Source: Cryptomeria japonica (taxonomy: Eukaryota; Streptophyta; Pinopsida; Cupressales; Cupressaceae). From it: 64,000 nt of DNA. The translations under genes were made by a program, and so were the position numbers. The notes below the pieces were generated by a model. It had not been told where the DNA came from and searched no databases. It saw nothing but the letters and a program-made list of their open reading frames with translations. Below, in pieces: positions 22,755 through 34,673 of the stretch (the stretch's first letter is position 1; every line of letters begins with the position of its first letter). The stretch covers positions 232,796,733-232,860,732 of the forward strand of contig NC_081414.1 in the NCBI RefSeq assembly GCF_030272615.1, written 5' to 3'.

Positions 22755-23514
22755 CACATAATTTGTTGTTATGCATGAAAGCTATAAAACTATATTGGAA
22801 AATCTGAATCTGAACAAAAAGTTTAGAAACCGATTATTTCCTTTAAGAATGATGTGTGATTATTTTTCTGTATCTTAGTCAATTTGAAATACAAGAAGAA
22901 TACTTTAACATACAGGAAAACCATAAGCAGAGCTTTTATTTTAGTAAATCACTAAAAAAAAATTGACAGCACACAGAAAAAATTCCTAACAAAATTTGGA
23001 TATTAACTCAGGTCTACACAAATCCAAGAGCAAAATGTATGGTGTATTTAGCCAAGTACTAAATCTTTTACTGACTTCTTGTATAATTACTAATCCCCAA
23101 ATCTCCATCTTATTTATTTACACATACATACTGTGACACGAGGTTATTGATAACATTTTTCTGTATCCTTAAATTCAAAACCTTGTAATTTGGACTCTAA
23201 AATTAATACAGATGCAAAACTTAACTAATTTCCTAAAGCACGAAGACTTTTTCAGATCGGACTCCATTTAAAACTATCTGTTCAATAGTTGCCCCCAAAG
23301 ATAAAACCTTTAATATCAACTTTTTCAGTCGCAACAGAATACAAAATGAAGCTTGCCTAGAAATGGCAATACTAGGCCACTGGCTATTTTATGTTCAAAA
23401 ATACATATAAAAGTAGTATCATAGTATATTTCAAGAGTATTAGTATATGGCACGGGGGATGAGAAAAAGGAAACAACATAAGAATGAAAATATGTAAATC
23501 AGATTTTAACATCT
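22755..23514. other. No recognisable gene
   Basis: AT-rich sequence without protein similarity or clear repeat. Confidence 0.5.
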
Positions 23515-23640
23515 CGCATATCTTCTCTTTGCTGTTTCAAGCTTGCTTCATTTCGCATATCTTCTCTTTGCTGTTTCAAGCTTGCTTCATTTTAACATCT
23601 CGCATATCTTCTCTTTGCTGTTTCAAGCTTGCTTCATTTT
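23515..23640 (+). repeat. Three-unit short tandem repeat
   Basis: CGCATATCTTCTCTTTGCTG followed by TTTCAAGCTTGCTTCATTT begins at 23515, 23554 and 23601 (spacing 39 and 47). The longer spacing contains an extra TAACATCT. Units are identical, so the duplication is recent. The surrounding 99-residue frame (23484-23783) is created by the repeat. Confidence 0.85.
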
Positions 23641-24570
23641 TCTCTTTTTTGATTGAAGGTAAAGATGGGTATTTGAAAGGGGTACAAAGCTTGCTTCATG
23701 TTGGTCTTTTCTTATTGTGCCTTTTTCTCCCTCAAGAAATGTTGTGTTTCGAGGTTTCACTTTTTGAAGTTTGCTGGGTTTAAGGCTATCTGGAGCTTGG
23801 TGTTATTTAAAATAGATTTGTAATGGTGAAGGAAATATTGTTTTATATTTTTGTTCAATCATGGAGCAACCATAGCAAATGGCCTAGCAACCCTGAAAAT
23901 CAAGGCAATCCACTACAATCAATGAGATGAGTTTGAAGTTTTGTCTGTTTCCTTCAAAAGCAGATGGTAGGGAACATTCCCACCACATCCCTTTGAGTTT
24001 TTATCAAGTCTATCTTGTTGTAGAACACAGTTTCTCTTAGAATTCAGCCATAGCAGAGTGCTTGCCATCTTCATGTCATCTCTATCTTTCTTGGATGGAC
24101 AAATGAAGGCTATGTTATTAAGAGGCGAGCAACACAACACTAATATTATTATAGCCATGACCAAAAAAAATTGAGAGTTTGGATTTGGATTCATTATGTT
24201 AATAAGAAAATTGAAATTCTCTTTGACACATTGGTTATTACTTGGGGCGTGTCATTATTTCAATATTTTGGAGTCTTCCACTAAGACTTGAGGATAAGGA
24301 GAAGTGGTACAACACTGAATTCTAAGAGGGCCCTTAACTTTAAATGAGAACAAGGGCCATATGGTGGGTAGTCCATGCTACATTTAAAAATTTGTCCATT
24401 GCAAAATCAGTGATGCCATTTGTTTCAAATTGAGTGATAAATTTCACAACAAAACAAACTGTAGTTGTTTTCCAATAGGAAATTTCAATGGCTAACTGTT
24501 TTCCTCGTTCAGTTGGATGTTTATGGGAAATAAAATTCATGTTCTATGCTTCACGAAGACTGATGTTAGT

Positions 24571-24771
24571 GGCTCTTGCATGATTTCAATGAAGGTACTC
24601 AAGCAATAAGAGAACCCCTAGGTTGTGCCGGAATTGGAGAACATGCATTGTAGATGATGAATGCTGCCAGGGCTCTTGCATGATTTCAATGAAGGCACTC
24701 AAGCAATAAGAGAATCCCTAGGTTGTGCCGAATTTGGAGAACATTTATTGTAGATGATGAGTGCTGCTAGG
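24571..24771 (+). repeat. Tandem duplication, 100-bp period, two copies
   Basis: GGCTCTTGCATGATTTCAAT starts at 24571 and again at 24671. The two 100-bp units differ at about eight positions. Non-coding. Confidence 0.85.
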
Positions 24772-26084
24772 AAGAATTAACACTTAAAATCATCTAGAAA
24801 TTATTATGGCACATATGAAGCCATCATGTGTAGAAAATTGCTTATTGTCTGTAAAGGAAACCTGCACGGAATCAGATCTTCTCTGGATTCCTGCAAATTA
24901 CTGTGTTAGAAAATTGAAGATTAAAGTTCAAATTGCTTAAGAATTTAAGGATAAAAGAAACAGTAAAAAATTGAACGATAAAATTAGTGTCCATCCATTC
25001 ATATAACTATTGTTACAAAAGTTTGCACCCTTGCTGAGATATCAACTCAACAACCTTGTGAAACATGGAAACAACCGCGAAGTGTGGGACCTTGCGCAAG
25101 GGGGTTGAATCTCCAGAGAAAGCCGGCTTCCTTCTCAATCCAAGTGCAGGTGTTGAACCAACTCAACACTTTATTTTCTACTTCTAAACCTATCCTAACA
25201 GCTTGCGAAGGAAAAGGGAAGAAGGAAATGCTAAAATGAAAGGAGGTGATGCACCAAGATAAGAGATGTTTCTCTCCCCACCTAGAAATGACACAAATTA
25301 TCAATTGAAATACTTAGGAGATGCACAAAACTTCAGTTGCATGAATGACCCCAAACACATGTATGGAGTTTAGAATTCGTTGAATGACAAAAGGGGAGAA
25401 GGGTTCCCACAAGTCATATTCAAAAACAAGTTAGCACAACATATATGTGAGAGAAAGCCACAAAACATACACTAATGAAGGTAAGAAAACATACACAACA
25501 TGCATAAGTTGAAGGGAGGCAAGAATGATAATTTCAATTCATTCTAAGGCCAATGGCCAAACTTACAGTTGTAGAAATGCAACAAATATACAAGTCTATA
25601 AGAGAAGTGAAAGAGCAAAGGATAGCTCCAAGCCAACAGGGAGAGAACCCTTTACAATGAGGCTTAACAACCTATATATAGCAAATTGGTCGTAGAGGAG
25701 AGGAATGCACAGAGCAATGTCGGTTAGGGAAGGCAGGGAAGTGCATATACCTGACATGGTGTGCGTGCAAGCAACCTAGCCATACCTTGACAAGGCAATC
25801 CCAAGAAGAAAAGTACTTCTAGAAGGTGGATTGCCTGACATTCCAAAGTCAAAGCATGCAGGCTTGACATGAAGGCCATTAAGTAACCATAAATAAGCAT
25901 GGCCCTAGACTCCACTTGATGGCAATCTTGCAAAAAGCATTAAATGCGCACTAGTAGCTCCATGAAAGAAAGTAGACAAGTCGCAAGGATTGGTGGAGCA
26001 TTAAGAGCCTTGAGTGTTGATCACGTCATCTGGAAGTGTCTCAAGTCGTTAGAAGTCGGAAGCAAGTCGTCGAAAGTCAGAACC
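24772..26084. other. No recognisable gene
   Basis: Only short unconvincing frames occur (25047-25304 -, 25724-25933 -). The segment may be decayed LTR-element sequence, but no boundary or domain could be supported. Confidence 0.45.
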
Positions 26085-26500
26085 CTAGGATTCTGGGATT
26101 CCGAGGTCATGAAGGGGAAGAATTGGAGAACCTGGGATTCCGAAGTCATGAAGGGAAAGAATTGGGAAACCTAGGATTCCGGGTTTCTGGGTTCATGAAG
26201 GGAAGAATTGGGAAACCGGGGATTTCAGGTTTTCGGGTTCATGAAGGGAAGAATTGGGAAACCTGGGATTCCAAGTTTTCGGGTTCATGAAGGGAAGAAT
26301 TAGGAAACTTGAGATTCCAGGTTGTCGGGTTCATGAAGGGAAGAATTGGGAAACCTTGGGATTCCAGGTTGCCGAGTTCATGAAGGGAAGAATTGGGAAA
26401 CGTGGGATTCCGAGTTTTTGGATTCATGAAGGGAAGAATTGGGAAACCTGGGATTTTGGGTTTTCGGGTTCATGAAGGGAAGAAGCTTGGAATTTGGGGT
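26085..26500 (+). repeat. Minisatellite, ~46-bp unit, nine copies
   Basis: The anchor TCATGAAGGG recurs with the following GAAGGG at 26111, 26150, 26197, 26243, 26289, 26335, 26382, 26428 and 26474 (spacing 39, 47, 46, 46, 46, 47, 46, 46). Each unit contains AAGAATTGGGAAACC and GGGATTCC blocks. Because 46 is not a multiple of three and units lack stops, several overlapping frames on both strands stay open here. None is a gene. Confidence 0.9.
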
Positions 26501-26812
26501 TCCGACAAGACAACACTTAACACTTCATGTCCATTGGTTCTTTCTTTGATCAACTGGGGCAGCACTGGTCCATGGAACATATCTGGTCGGTTCTCACTGA
26601 TGAACCAAGGGTGTCATAAAATGACAACAATAACCAAATGGTAGATCCATGGCATGAATGTCGAGAATGATTTTGTAGTAAAACTGAAGCCTTTCATAGC
26701 CTTTAAACCTACGTTACCAGTTCGGGTTCGGGTTTAGATTCAGGTTTGAGAACCCGGTTCACCAGTTCGACAAAATTTTGAAATGGGTTTTGGGTTTGTT
26801 AGTGTATAGATA

Positions 26813-26827
26813 TGTGTGTGTGTGTGT
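26813..26827 (+). repeat. (TG)n microsatellite
   Basis: TGTGTGTGTGTGTGT, about seven and a half units. Confidence 0.8.
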
Positions 26828-27010
26828 AGCCTAGAAACATGAATTAAGATTATAATGTCACATAGCATCATATAAACAACAAAACTAAACTCGTAATCAT
26901 AGCATCATGATCATACCGTCATAGCATCATACACTTCAAGTTCAATACCAAAATAATAATATCGAGTTCAAGTATCATTGTTTCAACAATTGGAGCTTTA
27001 GTTTTAAGTT

Positions 27011-30000
27011 TTAATCATCAAATGGATTCTCCAAACTCTCATCATCATTGACATTAGATGAACCTATGCCAATGCCAATGCCACTTGCACTAATAGTGTT
27101 CTTGCTTTTCGAGTCCTCAAATGCAACAAGCTAAGAAGTGGAAGCATCCAAGTCGATATGCTCTGGCTCTATATCCGACATCTTTGACTCCCCTTGCTTG
27201 TAGTCATGTTTCTTGTATGAAAGGAGACGCAAGTTGGAATGCACATATATTAAGTTCTCCGCTCTTTTTGATTGCAATCCATTAAGCATTATTGAGTGGA
27301 TGAAAGAATATGTGCTCCAATATATTTTTGATGTAGATGAACTAGCAACCTATGAAGACAAAGTAAACAATTTATACATTTATAATTATATTTATAGAAT
27401 TTTCAATTTTAAAAAAATAAAAAACTATAAATAAAACTTTAAATACTAAAAAATAAATATTCATTAATTGTTTAAGTTGTGATAAAATTTCGATTGCGAG
27501 GGGCTACAAGCTTTGGAAGCATTGGCCATGGAAGTACCACCAACTATGAGCATCCTTCTTATACCTACGACGAAGAGCATCAACACTCAGACCATTTGTG
27601 TTTGCAAATTCTGTGAACTCATTTGTAATCGAATCTTGCACATCATCTTCAGGGAAGAGTCTAAAGAATGTTGTCTTCCGTTCAGATACTTCCAAATCTT
27701 TATATGGTGCAAGCCTTCCTGGCATATCAAGATACCCATTGCTGTAGTATTTTGGAGTCAAGGCAAGAAGATGTAATGGAGTAGTCATTTGTTGAACCCG
27801 AGGCAGGACTGAGAGGGGGGGGTGGGGTGAAACAGTCTAAACCAAAATTAATGCAGTAATTCACAACACTTAAACAACAACACATAATCAACACATCAAC
27901 ACCAAATTTTACACGTGGAAAACCCAAAACAGCGAAAAACCATGGTGAGCACCTGCCCACAAAATATATCCACTATGCATATCAGATTACAATGAAAGAG
28001 CTCACTGCTGTGGACTTGCAGACCAAGGCTAACTACTCTTGGAGCAAGATACAAAAGTGACTTACAAACCTGATGCTAACTACAACTGGGCAAGATACAA
28101 CAAATTGATTTGAAAATAAGGATCTCTTGATCATGAAGTTGTCCTTGAACTCTGCATCAAGCAACCAACATCAACACACACAACTCAGACCTCATCTGTC
28201 AACACACTGTCTCATATTTCTGCTATAGTCTCAAACAACTCGCATATCATTCGAACACAACTCTTCTTCTCTGCTCTTCATTGAATTTTGCTGACTATCT
28301 TCACATCACACTCTTCTCCACTCACAACTCAATCACATACATTCTTTATATATAAGATAGATCATCAAAACCTTAACCAAGTCGGCTTGAAACAAAATAC
28401 ACCTTCCGAACCAAAAACACACACATTGATCCACTCTAGGAGAAATAGGGGACCAAAACACATCTTCCTAAGTCCAATCCACTAATCCACAAACACCGAA
28501 ACATAACCCACAACTTTCTAACACATAACGTGTCCATATAGACAATTAGCAGCCCAAAACATATTCTCCAATGCAAATTACTCTTATCCGATCTCCACAC
28601 GCTACGGTGAGACCCATAACACATCAAATTACCTTCCACAAATCATATCCGGACCAAAAGGTAGGATTAACACAAAATATCACATCTGACAATTAAACAT
28701 ACTACAACATCTAGAGAACACAAAGATATTTCTAGACCACAAAACTAACGTATCCATGATGCCAAAAACATAACTAAAGAAGATAACAACACCAAGCAAC
28801 ATCAACAACAGTTCCTAGACCCGAACACTTTCGGAACAACAAACAAAATAATATCTCTACACCACAGACTTTCTGGACCAATAACTATGCGGTTCAATAA
28901 GTTTGACATCAATGACAACCACAACAACACATACTTCCAACATCATCTTGTTCCACCTTTATTCAACAATTGCATGCAATTTTTTGAAGAAAATCTCCTC
29001 AAGGTCTTGCTCTTTTGCACTTATGATGCACTTCATCTTCTCAAGCATTGAGTCGATGCCATCATACACCTCTCCAATGCAAGGCCTATCCATGTCAGTA
29101 TAGTGAATCATGCTCGTAATGGGCTCGGTGAAAGTAAGGAGACACTCCACATGCTCCCACCATGATTCATCTAATATTTTTTGGCTAATTTTTGTTGTCC
29201 TCTCAGTGTTGCTTTGCTTCCATATAGACCAATTTTGGTTGATTACCATTTTAGTAAGCACCTCTTTAGCTTTCACAAGGCATCTTAAGATGATTGTGTT
29301 AGATGCAAAAAAGATCTTTACAACCTATAATAGAAATTAAAGCCAAAATGATTAAAAATTTAAAACATACTTCAAAGAAGAATAGACATTACACCATCAG
29401 ATTATGAAAATTAGAAAATGTAAAATTAAATTACTACTTCACTTACCTATCAATAGCTCCAATTTTGAAAATGACCTAAAAATCCCTCAAGGCATGTGGT
29501 GGTTGGTGATGAACATCTGGATGTCCTTAGCCTCTGCATACACCTCTTTGATCCACTCAATTTTATTCCCAATCTTTTGTAGCATAAGATTGAGTGGACT
29601 GCACAAGGTGTCCAAAGGATATGGTGATATTGTTCCTCAACTAACAAACCAACAGCTCTACAATTCTTTGTGTTGTCCGTTATGACTTGAACAATGTTAT
29701 AGGGTCCCACTGTCTCAATGGATGAGATGAGAATATCAACAATAAATTGCCCATCTCTTACTTGCCCCTCACAATCCATGGCTTTCAAAAACATTGCCCC
29801 TTTAGGAGACACCACTATGACATTGATCAAGGGACGAATTTCTGAATCTTTCCACCCATCTAAAACAATGCATACACTTGTCTCGATCCATGAATCCCTT
29901 ATTGGCTTCAATGCATCTTCAATCCTGTTGACCTCTCTTTCCAACAAGGTGCCACATGCTTTCTCAAAAACAGGGCACTTATACCCTCTTGGAGCTTCAT

Positions 30001-30577
30001 TAGCACTTTTCAACATCTTTTTCCAATATGGGGAGTGAATAACATTGAAAGCCAACTCATTTGCATGTATACATCTTGCCACATTTGGGTTGGCAATATT
30101 TCGACTCTCGGTTTGAAATGCACTTTCTAGATGTCCCTTTGATCTTTTGTGTAAAATAGGTCCTTCACTTTGAGGCTCAACTGTGGTAAAAAATGGGTGG
30201 TCCTCTACCACAATATTACCATTAGATGGAGGCCGCATTCCCATTGATTTTTTATTTTTTGAAATGGTTTGATTTAATCTATGTGCTTCTCTCTCATTTG
30301 CTTCCTCTTGCTCCCTAATATATTTTAAAACCGTCTCTTGTGGTTTAGGCACATCATTTTTTCCAGGGTAACTTTTGATGCCTCTTCCTGGTATTCCACA
30401 CAAATGACCTTTCATCCAAAAATATGAACTAGAACATTCTATATCATATCCCCTGGATTTCCAAAGGAATCTCCCACCTCTTGGAAGCGGATGTATAATA
30501 TCAACATATTTCCATAGAGAGTTTGGATCTGTTTAGTATTTTTGGTGTTCATTTTTGGAGGTAGAACTGGTTGCCAT
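27011..30577 (-). pseudogene. hAT-family transposase relic
   Basis: Read on the minus strand. From ATG 30577 (MATSSTSKNEHQKY, then a stop) comes a degenerate BED-finger region (LWKYVDIIHP ... MKGHLCGIPGRGIK). The DUF659-like core follows (CPVFEKACG, DGWKDSEIRPLINVIVVSPK, VGPYNIVQVITDNTKNC, WTPCAVHS). Next, after a one-base frameshift near 29592 and an apparent intron with AG|GTAAGT and TATAG| borders (about 29331-29447), is the middle region (VLTKMVINQNWSIWKQSN, IGEVYDGIDSM). Past the solo LTR come TPLHLLALTPKYYSNGYL, SWWYFHG and the C-terminal dimerisation block (YWSTYSFIHSIML, QSKRAENLIYVHSNLRLL, about 27185-27335). The frame ends at the TAA at 27011. Several stops and the insertion make it non-functional. 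Confidence 0.85.
27790..28942 (-). repeat. Solo copia LTR inserted in the hAT pseudogene (1153 bp)
   Basis: On the minus strand it starts TGTTGGAAGTATG at 28942 and ends GGGTTCAACA at 27790, with the typical terminal CACCCCCCCCTCTCAG-like tract. It shares the GGTTTTTC...TTGGGTTTTCC motif pair (27915-27950) and the GTCATTGATG string with the LTR of element A. The flanking 5-mers are TCATT (27785-27789) and TCATC (28943-28947), a target duplication with one change. Removing the LTR rejoins hAT sequence (RWNKM then TTPLHLL) in frame, which confirms both ends. Confidence 0.85.
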
Positions 30578-30811
30578 TCTTGTTCCTATGGCAAGAAATT
30601 TTATGGACACACTCAAAAAAAAAAATGGAAAAAATTAGATAAACTAAACAAATAAATTGTTTCATGTTTGTGAAACAAAAGTGGATGAAAAAACCAAAAT
30701 TTTTTTTACCTCTTTCAGCCAATGGAAGTTTGTAAATGAGTAGGAATGAGGCTGCAACACTTGATCAAGCTTCAATGATTGATCTTCAACTCCCTATATT
30801 TGATGTTGTAG
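30578..30811. other. Region upstream of hAT relic
   Basis: A-rich (AAAAAAAAAA near 30620) with no gene seen. No terminal inverted repeat of the hAT element could be identified with confidence. Confidence 0.3.
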
Positions 30812-32000
30812 ACACTTAAATTTGATTAATTTAATTAATTGAATTTAGCTATCCTAAGTGTGCCTTTAATTAAATAATCACCATTATTTAATTAATTTGT
30901 GTTCCCTCCTTGTAGCTAATTAATTTCATTAATTATGCTATAGTCCCCTTTTAATTAATTGTTTGATAATCATAAATCAATTAATTAATTAAATTTGCCC
31001 CCTTTCTTCTATTAAATACATCAAATGAATAAATTGTTTTTTTAATTCATTTTGACTTTTTCCTCTTAATTCCCTCATAGAATTAATTAATTAATTAATT
31101 CTATTTGCCCACATATCTCCTAACTTTAATCCTCTTCTAACTCTCATCTAACTCTTCCTCTAACCTAACCCACCTAGCTAACCATAGGTTTTAGTCAACA
31201 TTCTAAAATATCTTAAATGTCCTAATATTTGGGGGAATATCTTCATATTTGGAAATGAGTCCCCTTTTAATTAATTATTTGACAATCATAAATCATTTAA
31301 TTAATTAAATTCACCTCCTATTAAATAAATCAAATGCATAGTTTGACTTTTTAATTTATCTTTCGTCTCTTTCTTCCTTTTTCCCATTATGGAATTAATT
31401 AATTAATTCTATTTCCTCACATGTCTTCTAACCTTAACCCTCATCTAATCCTTCCTCTAAACCTCACCCATTTGGCTAACCATAGCTTTTAGTCAACCTT
31501 ATCCCTTTCCCTCATCATACGTGTGCACATTCCCAAATATCTTTAATTTCCTAATATTTGGGGAAATATCTTAAATATCCCAAAATTTGGGAATATCTCC
31601 ATATTTGAAATGGAACCTTCTTATTTGGTTGTCTCTCTCCCAAATAGGCATGTGTCCTCAAGGACACTTGCCATTCTTTTCCATGACACTTGCCCTTCTC
31701 AAGGACACTTGTCATTTCCATCCATGACACTTTTCCTTCTCAAGGACAAGTGTCTCATTTTCATGCTTCCTCTTCTCTTAGCTTGGCCTATTTAATCCCC
31801 TCATTTTCCTTCACAATCAATCCACTTTCGTTTCCATACCATCATAATGCCGAATTCACTACTCATCTCACTCTCATGTGCAACCACATATCACATCCAT
31901 TTGCACTCATTTTAATTTGTGTGTGTTAGGTTGTTATCTTTGTTATTTCAATCATTTTTATTTCGCACTCACATTTTTACTCACACAGATGCTACAAGCA
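30812..32000 (+). repeat. AT-rich LTR-like sequence with 316-bp tandem duplication
   Basis: Begins TGTAGACACTTAAATTTG and resembles the start of 16927 (-). Units starting at 30944 and 31260 (TCCCCTTTTAATTAATT) repeat with a 316-bp period to about 31612. The repeated parts include AATTAATTAATTAATT runs, ACCATAG(G/C)TTTTAGTCAAC and CCTAATATTTGGGG. A CCTATTTAATCCCC box near 31788 could be a TATA. GGACACTTG/ATGACACTT motifs recur at 31665-31750. The right end is not defined. Confidence 0.4.
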
Positions 32001-32752
32001 AAGCTTTGCTCAACTTGCAAGAAAAAAATTGTTGCTTGCAAAAGAAATGACAAAAAAATGAACTCCCAATGTGTTTTAAAACTCACTTTTAGGGTTTAAA
32101 AGAGAACCAGACTTCAAAAAAGCATTAAATTTTGCAAAAAAGGTGAAAATCTGCCACCTGGGCATCTGGGTTTGCCTAGGATGAACCAGCACACCTTGTG
32201 GTGCACCCGGTCGGACCTACAGGTGGACTAGATCAAGATTGGTACCGGGTTTGAACTGGACTGGGACACGACTGTCTAGGTTCCAGACCCGATAATTGAG
32301 CATTGAACATATGACAAAAGAAGCAGTTATCAAATATTGGAAAGCTCAAGACAGTGTGAATAAGTTATTTTACCTAACTAGTTCACTAGTAATTCCTATT
32401 CACATGTTAAGTTCACTTAGGTCCTACGAATCTTTCTAGAACTCTTAGTTGTCAATTAGACCTTATATTATCATTTACATTTATTTTTTGAGTCATCAAT
32501 CATTTAAATAATTATCATATTAGTTGTCACATTGTATAGGATTAAGAGACAAATCATGACCTTGTCTAATTCTACCTATTAACCTTGCCCATATAAGAAA
32601 GGCATCATATGTATATTTTGTGTGTCCAATATCAATCTAATCCACTGTGCCCACAATCAAGCATTTTTTTTTCCTTGATGCTCTCTTGTAGAAGACGACA
32701 TTTTGGTATTTCACATGATCTTGGAGGCTTGAGTCCATTGGTGACTCTTATA
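32001..32752. other. Probable decayed LTR of element E
   Basis: No gene is visible. The sequence up to the PBS at 32753 is by position the LTR end of a copia element, but no start could be fixed. Confidence 0.35.
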
Positions 32753-32764
32753 TGGTATCAAAGC
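32753..32764 (+). other. copia primer-binding site (element E)
   Basis: TGGTATCAAAGC then TTTAG differs from the copia consensus by one G to A change. The Tat array lies only 80 bp downstream, so it interrupts this element's leader. Confidence 0.6.
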
Positions 32765-32839
32765 TTTAGATCTACAAACCCCTTCTCAAATCTAGGAGAT
32801 AATCAAACTTAAGCTTTTGTTGGGTGCACTTTGGTGCGA

Positions 32840-32844
32840 ATTGG
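32840..32844. other. Target-site duplication, left copy (Tat array)
   Basis: ATTGG, followed directly by TG and then array sequence. The same 5-mer follows the last LTR at 62512-62516. Confidence 0.75.
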
Positions 32845-32846
32845 TG

Positions 32847-33809
32847 TTAACTGCTATGTTGAGAAAGAATGTGTCTTATAGCTGGACCAAGGAGGGCAAG
32901 AGAAGTTTTCAGTTGATTAAAGAAGCGTTAGCCGCTGCCCCTACACTTCTAAATCCTAATTTTTCTAAGGATTTCACTTTGTATGCCTATGGGAATGTAG
33001 ATTCTATCTCAGCTATGCTGGTACAGCAGAACGATGAAGGCTCGGAACAGCCATTAGCCTTCTTCAGTCAAGCATTGAAGGACTACGAGCTAAGGTACAC
33101 TTTTGTGGAAAAACATGTGTTGGCTGTTATCAGGAGTTTGAAGAAATTCAAACACATGCTATCTAACAATAGCATTAATTTAATGGTTGCTCACCCAAGC
33201 GTAAAGGAGTTTCTATTGAGCAGGGATCTCAATGACAAGAGGGCTGGTTGGGTAACCAAGGTCATGGAGTATGACGTCAAAATTCAGGTTACCAAGCTGG
33301 TCAGAGGCAAAGGCTTATGCGAACAGCTTGCTGATGGCATTTCTAGTTCGCCAAAGTATGAACAGGAAGCTGTTCTAACACTGCGAGGTGACGAGCAAGC
33401 AGAGGTTGGGACTCCTACTGCTGATTGGGTGCAAGAAATGACTCATTTTCTGCAAACTGGTGAGTGTCCTGAGTTGCTGGACAGAGCTAAAAGAAGGTAT
33501 TTCAGACTGCAGTCTGTACCTTATGCACTCCTTAATGGCATCTTGTTTCGTAAAGATTTTAATGGTGTGTTGCTGAGATGCGTTGGGCCTGACCAAATAA
33601 GTAAGCTGCTGCATGATTTTCATGAGGGATCAGCTGGGGGCCATTTTTCACCGAGAGCAACAGATCTTAAGGTGATGAAGGGTGGCTATTATTGGCCCAC
33701 ATTATTCAGAGATGCACACGTATGGGTCAGAAAGTGCAAAGAATGTGCCATGTTTGCTGGCAAGATGGGATTGGCAGCTTTGCCTTTGCAGCCAATTCAG
33801 GTGGAATAG
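32847..33809 (+). pseudogene. pol fragment: degenerate gypsy RNase H and integrase zinc domain (copy 1)
   Basis: Corresponds to codon 1025 onward of the copy 2 pol frame. RT is missing except for the connection start (TAMLRKNVSYSW). It carries the native RNase H-like domain (FTLYAYGNVDS, EKHVLAVI, LMVAHP) with catalytic acids lost, and the integrase H-H-C-C zinc module (HDFHEGSAGGHF ... CKECAMF). It ends at a TAG at 33807-33809 that all three copies share. Copy-specific residues are ISSSPKYE and FRKDFNG, where copies 2 and 3 have ISSLPKYE and FLKDFNG. Confidence 0.85.
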
Positions 33810-33815
33810 CCTTTC

Positions 33816-34673
33816 ATGAGGTGGGGTTTGGACTTTATTGGAGTGATAAACCCTGCATCCAGCGCTGGCCATAAGTGGATACTTACAGCCACTGACTACT
33901 TCACCAAGTGGACTGAAGCAGTGGCACTTAAAGAGGCAAACGAGACCGCTGTCCTAAATTTCTACGAAGATCTGGTTGCCAGATTTGGGGTACCGGAGTC
34001 CATAATTTCAGATAATGGGCTCGCTTTTGTTGGTCTTAAAATCTCCGATTGGGCTGTCAAGAAAGGGATCTACCTAAATACGTCTTCCAACTATTATCCG
34101 CAAGGCAATGGCCAAGCAGAGTCGACTAATAAAAATCTGATTAGGATCATTAAGAGGACTATGGAAGGCAACCAACGGGTTTGGCATACTCAGTTAAAAT
34201 CAGCCTTATGGGCTGATAGGATCACCCCAAAAAGGTCCACAAGACAATCACCTTTTATGCTGGTCTACGGTAAGGAAGCAAGGCTTCCAATTTCATCCGA
34301 GCTTCCAGCACTAGACCTGGCAAATCAGTTGGACTCACTGGAGGAGGGCCCCCTTACAGTAAGATTAGCTCAATTGTTTGAGCTAGAAGAGACTAGGAAG
34401 GACGCTTTGAATAAGATAGAGCAGCATCAGGCTCAGATGAAGCGATCATTTGACAGAAGAGCGTCTCCAAGAAGCTTCCAGGAAGGAGATGTGGTGCTGA
34501 AATGGGACACCCTCAAAAGCAAGCCTGGAAAGCATTCCAAGTTCGATGCATTTTGGAGCGGGCCTTACATTATTTTTGAATGTAAGCAGCACAACGCTTT
34601 CCAGCTCTCCAAGATGGACGGTAACGTGGAGCTAATCCCGGTCAACGGGATTCACCTCAAGCATTGCTTTTGA
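33816..34673 (+). CDS. Integrase core and C-terminal GPY module (copy 1)
   Basis: The 285-residue frame is in phase with the preceding pol frame, separated by one TAG. DDE residues: D6 (WGLDFIG), D66 (IISDNG) and E102 (GNGQAEST), giving the D,D35E spacing of retroviral-type integrases. The C-terminus has the Ty3/gypsy GPY/F module (FDAFWSGPYIIFE). The enzyme would insert element cDNA. Copy 1 has two G to A differences from copies 2 and 3 (ANETAV for ANGTAV; STRQSPF for STGQSPF). Without a start codon tied to translation it can only be made as part of a polyprotein, so it is probably silent. Confidence 0.85.
   Translation: MRWGLDFIGVINPASSAGHKWILTATDYFTKWTEAVALKEANETAVLNFYEDLVARFGVPESIISDNGLAFVGLKISDWAVKKGIYLNTSSNYYPQGNGQAESTNKNLIRIIKRTMEGNQRVWHTQLKSALWADRITPKRSTRQSPFMLVYGKEARLPISSELPALDLANQLDSLEEGPLTVRLAQLFELEETRKDALNKIEQHQAQMKRSFDRRASPRSFQEGDVVLKWDTLKSKPGKHSKFDAFWSGPYIIFECKQHNAFQLSKMDGNVELIPVNGIHLKHCF

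Noticed and set aside
22038-22778. Overlapping frames of 69-123 aa on both strands
   Set aside because: They are translations of TRIM LTR copies, which are non-coding.
26085-26500. Possible CRISPR-like array (regularly spaced repeats)
   Set aside because: Units are contiguous with similar sequence throughout, without unique spacers, and the surroundings are plant nuclear repeats. It is a minisatellite.
29718-30038. 106-aa plus-strand open frame
   Set aside because: It is the antisense shadow of the hAT transposase core on the minus strand.
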